Positions 31,501 to 32,610 of a stretch of 32,610 nt of DNA are shown here, piece after piece. Position numbers and translations under genes: made by a program. The first letter of the stretch is position 1. Each line of letters begins with the position of its first letter. The DNA comes from Candidatus Zixiibacteriota bacterium (GTDB lineage: Bacteria; Zixibacteria; MSB-5A5; GN15; JAAZOE01). The DNA is taken from positions 1 to 32,610 of the forward strand of contig DAOUTW010000052.1 of the NCBI GenBank assembly GCA_030668485.1, read 5' to 3'. The notes beneath the pieces were generated by a model. The model had not been told where the DNA came from and made no database searches. It saw only the letters and a program-made list of their open reading frames with translations.

Positions 31501-32610
31501 CTAGTCGCTTAAGAGGTTTACCACCATACCGCTGCGCAGCTTCGGCTCAAACCAGGTCGATTTGGGCGGCATTACCTCACCGGCATCAGCAACTTTTATT
31601 AATTGTTGTATTGTCGTCGCAAAAAGAGAAAAAGCTAATTTGTATCGATTAGAATCGACCAGCCTGACCAGTTCCCCGGTGCCCCGGATACCGCCGACGA
31701 AATCGATTCGTTTGTCGGTCTTCGGATTATCGATACCGAGAATCGGAGAAATAAAATTGTCGCCCAGGATCGCGGCATCGATCGAATGAGTCGGGCTGGA
31801 GGCATCATAACTACCTTCTTTGGCCTTCAAGAGATACCATTTATTTTCGCAGCAAAGTCCGAATTGATGTGGTTCCGGCGGATTCACTTCGTCGTCATTG
31901 GATGACACCTCGAATTTCTCCGAGGCTTTTTCGAGAATCTGTTCGACGGTCATCCCGTTCATATCTTTGACAACCCGATTGTACGGCAGGATATTCAATT
32001 CCTTATCCGGAAAAAGCACATTGAGATAATAATTGAACGGTTCCGAACCGGTAAATCCGGGAGTCTTTTCGCGACTTCGGCGACATACCTCGCTGGCCGA
32101 GGCACTGCGATGATGACCGTCGGCAATATACAATTCGGGTATGGCGGCGAAAGCGCCGACAATATCACCGATAATCTGCGGATCATCCACAACCCAGAGC
32201 TCATGGCGGATTTTGTCATCGGCAACAAAATCGGTTGTCGGCGAACCGGCCGTCACCTTTTTGAATATATCATCTACCCGTTGATCAAATTTGTACGTGG
32301 TCAGCACCGGCCCTACCTGAGCCTCAAGGTAAGTTATATGGTTGGCCCGATCCTTTACCTTTTCCGGGCGAGTATGTTCATGCCTCTTGATTATTCCCCG
32401 GTCGTATTCGTCCACGGAATTCAGCGCCACCAGTCCGGTCTGGCTCCGGTTATTCATCGTAATCCGGTATAGATAGAGCGACGGATTTTCATCGCGAACC
32501 ATGATACCGTCATTATAGAGACGCATCAGGTTTTCTTTACCCCGTCTATATACTTCTTCGCTGTATTGATCGATTCCATCGTCAAATTCAAGTTCCGGCT
32601 TATTGACCCG
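31501..32610 (-). CDS. DUF1015 (COG4198) family protein, 5' end beyond the window
   Basis: The visible 369 codons run in frame through the window edge. The upstream residues (RVNKPELEFDDGIDQYSEEV) fit the family, so the ATG at 32526 is internal and the gene is partial. The hallmark YIADGHHRSASA (motif DGHHR) is present, as are RRHEHTRPEK-type (KRHEHTRPEKVKDR) and FVGGIRG segments. The DGHHR motif recalls the ParB/sulfiredoxin-like fold, in which a free-serine kinase (SerK) of archaea is found. The family is repeatedly encoded beside serA and serC. A role in phosphoserine/serine metabolism is therefore reasonable but unproven. It is the first visible gene of the operon. Confidence 0.9.
   Translation of the reverse strand, partial: RVNKPELEFDDGIDQYSEEVYRRGKENLMRLYNDGIMVRDENPSLYLYRITMNNRSQTGLVALNSVDEYDRGIIKRHEHTRPEKVKDRANHITYLEAQVGPVLTTYKFDQRVDDIFKKVTAGSPTTDFVADDKIRHELWVVDDPQIIGDIVGAFAAIPELYIADGHHRSASASEVCRRSREKTPGFTGSEPFNYYLNVLFPDKELNILPYNRVVKDMNGMTVEQILEKASEKFEVSSNDDEVNPPEPHQFGLCCENKWYLLKAKEGSYDASSPTHSIDAAILGDNFISPILGIDNPKTDKRIDFVGGIRGTGELVRLVDSNRYKLAFSLFATTIQQLIKVADAGEVMPPKSTWFEPKLRSGMVVNLLSD

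Noticed and set aside
1-32610. CRISPR arrays, rRNA, integrase or transposase genes
   Set aside because: None was found: no regularly spaced repeats, no rRNA signatures and no recombinase motifs in any frame. The island proposal therefore rests on the flanking repeats alone.

Overview
The window looks like a chromosomal segment of an uncultured Gram-negative bacterium of the FCB group, and candidate division Zixibacteria is the best guess. The reasons are two secreted proteins with type I dockerin-like repeats ending in VYLINYVF.GGP.P, abundant TPR and Ig-like lipoproteins, a soluble-kinase/TPR protein of the kind common in these genomes, and moderate GC content. The taxonomic call is inference from style, because no rRNA or marker search was possible.

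Layout. 1-3.7 kb: a large exported dockerin-repeat protein with its own promoter and a clear terminator. 3.7-8.4 kb (minus): tyrS followed by a TPR lipoprotein and an Ig-like (Big_5) lipoprotein, the last two overlapping by 4 bp. 8.5-10.7 kb (plus): a class A penicillin-binding protein. 10.7-22.0 kb (all minus): an 11.3-kb block flanked by direct copies of the PBP gene's 3' end and of tRNA-Leu sequence, which I read as a probable inserted island. It holds a membrane Ser/Thr kinase with TPRs (interrupted by an in-frame TGA), a ribbon-helix-helix protein coupled to it, a small inverted-repeat element, and a seven-gene ion-transport/signalling operon. 22.2 kb: tRNA-Leu(CAA). 22.3-23.8 kb (minus): a second dockerin/thrombospondin-type-3 secreted protein. 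24.1-28.7 kb (plus): a PilZ protein, an exported MsrB-MsrA fusion, a Tat-exported M19 dipeptidase and a secreted protein resembling zinc-dependent phospholipase C/P1 nuclease at its N-terminus. 28.7-32.6 kb (minus): YbaK-type editing deacylase, then serC, serA and a DUF1015 gene that runs off the window.

The most interesting unit is 14.08-21.8 kb: an NhaR-like LysR regulator, a tiny ORF, a dCache histidine kinase, a two-CBS-domain protein, a receiver domain fused to a DASS/SLC13-type membrane transporter, a free-standing receiver and a CPA2 (Kef/Nap-type) cation/proton antiporter with a TrkA-N domain. Neither receiver has a DNA-binding output. A plausible reading is that the histidine kinase phosphorylates a transporter directly, alongside an NhaR-type transcriptional arm, to adjust Na+/H+ or anion flux.

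The serine genes (DUF1015, serA, serC) form a tight minus-strand operon ending in a strong terminator. SerA lacks the regulatory C-terminal domains and no phosphoserine phosphatase is visible, which draws attention to DUF1015.
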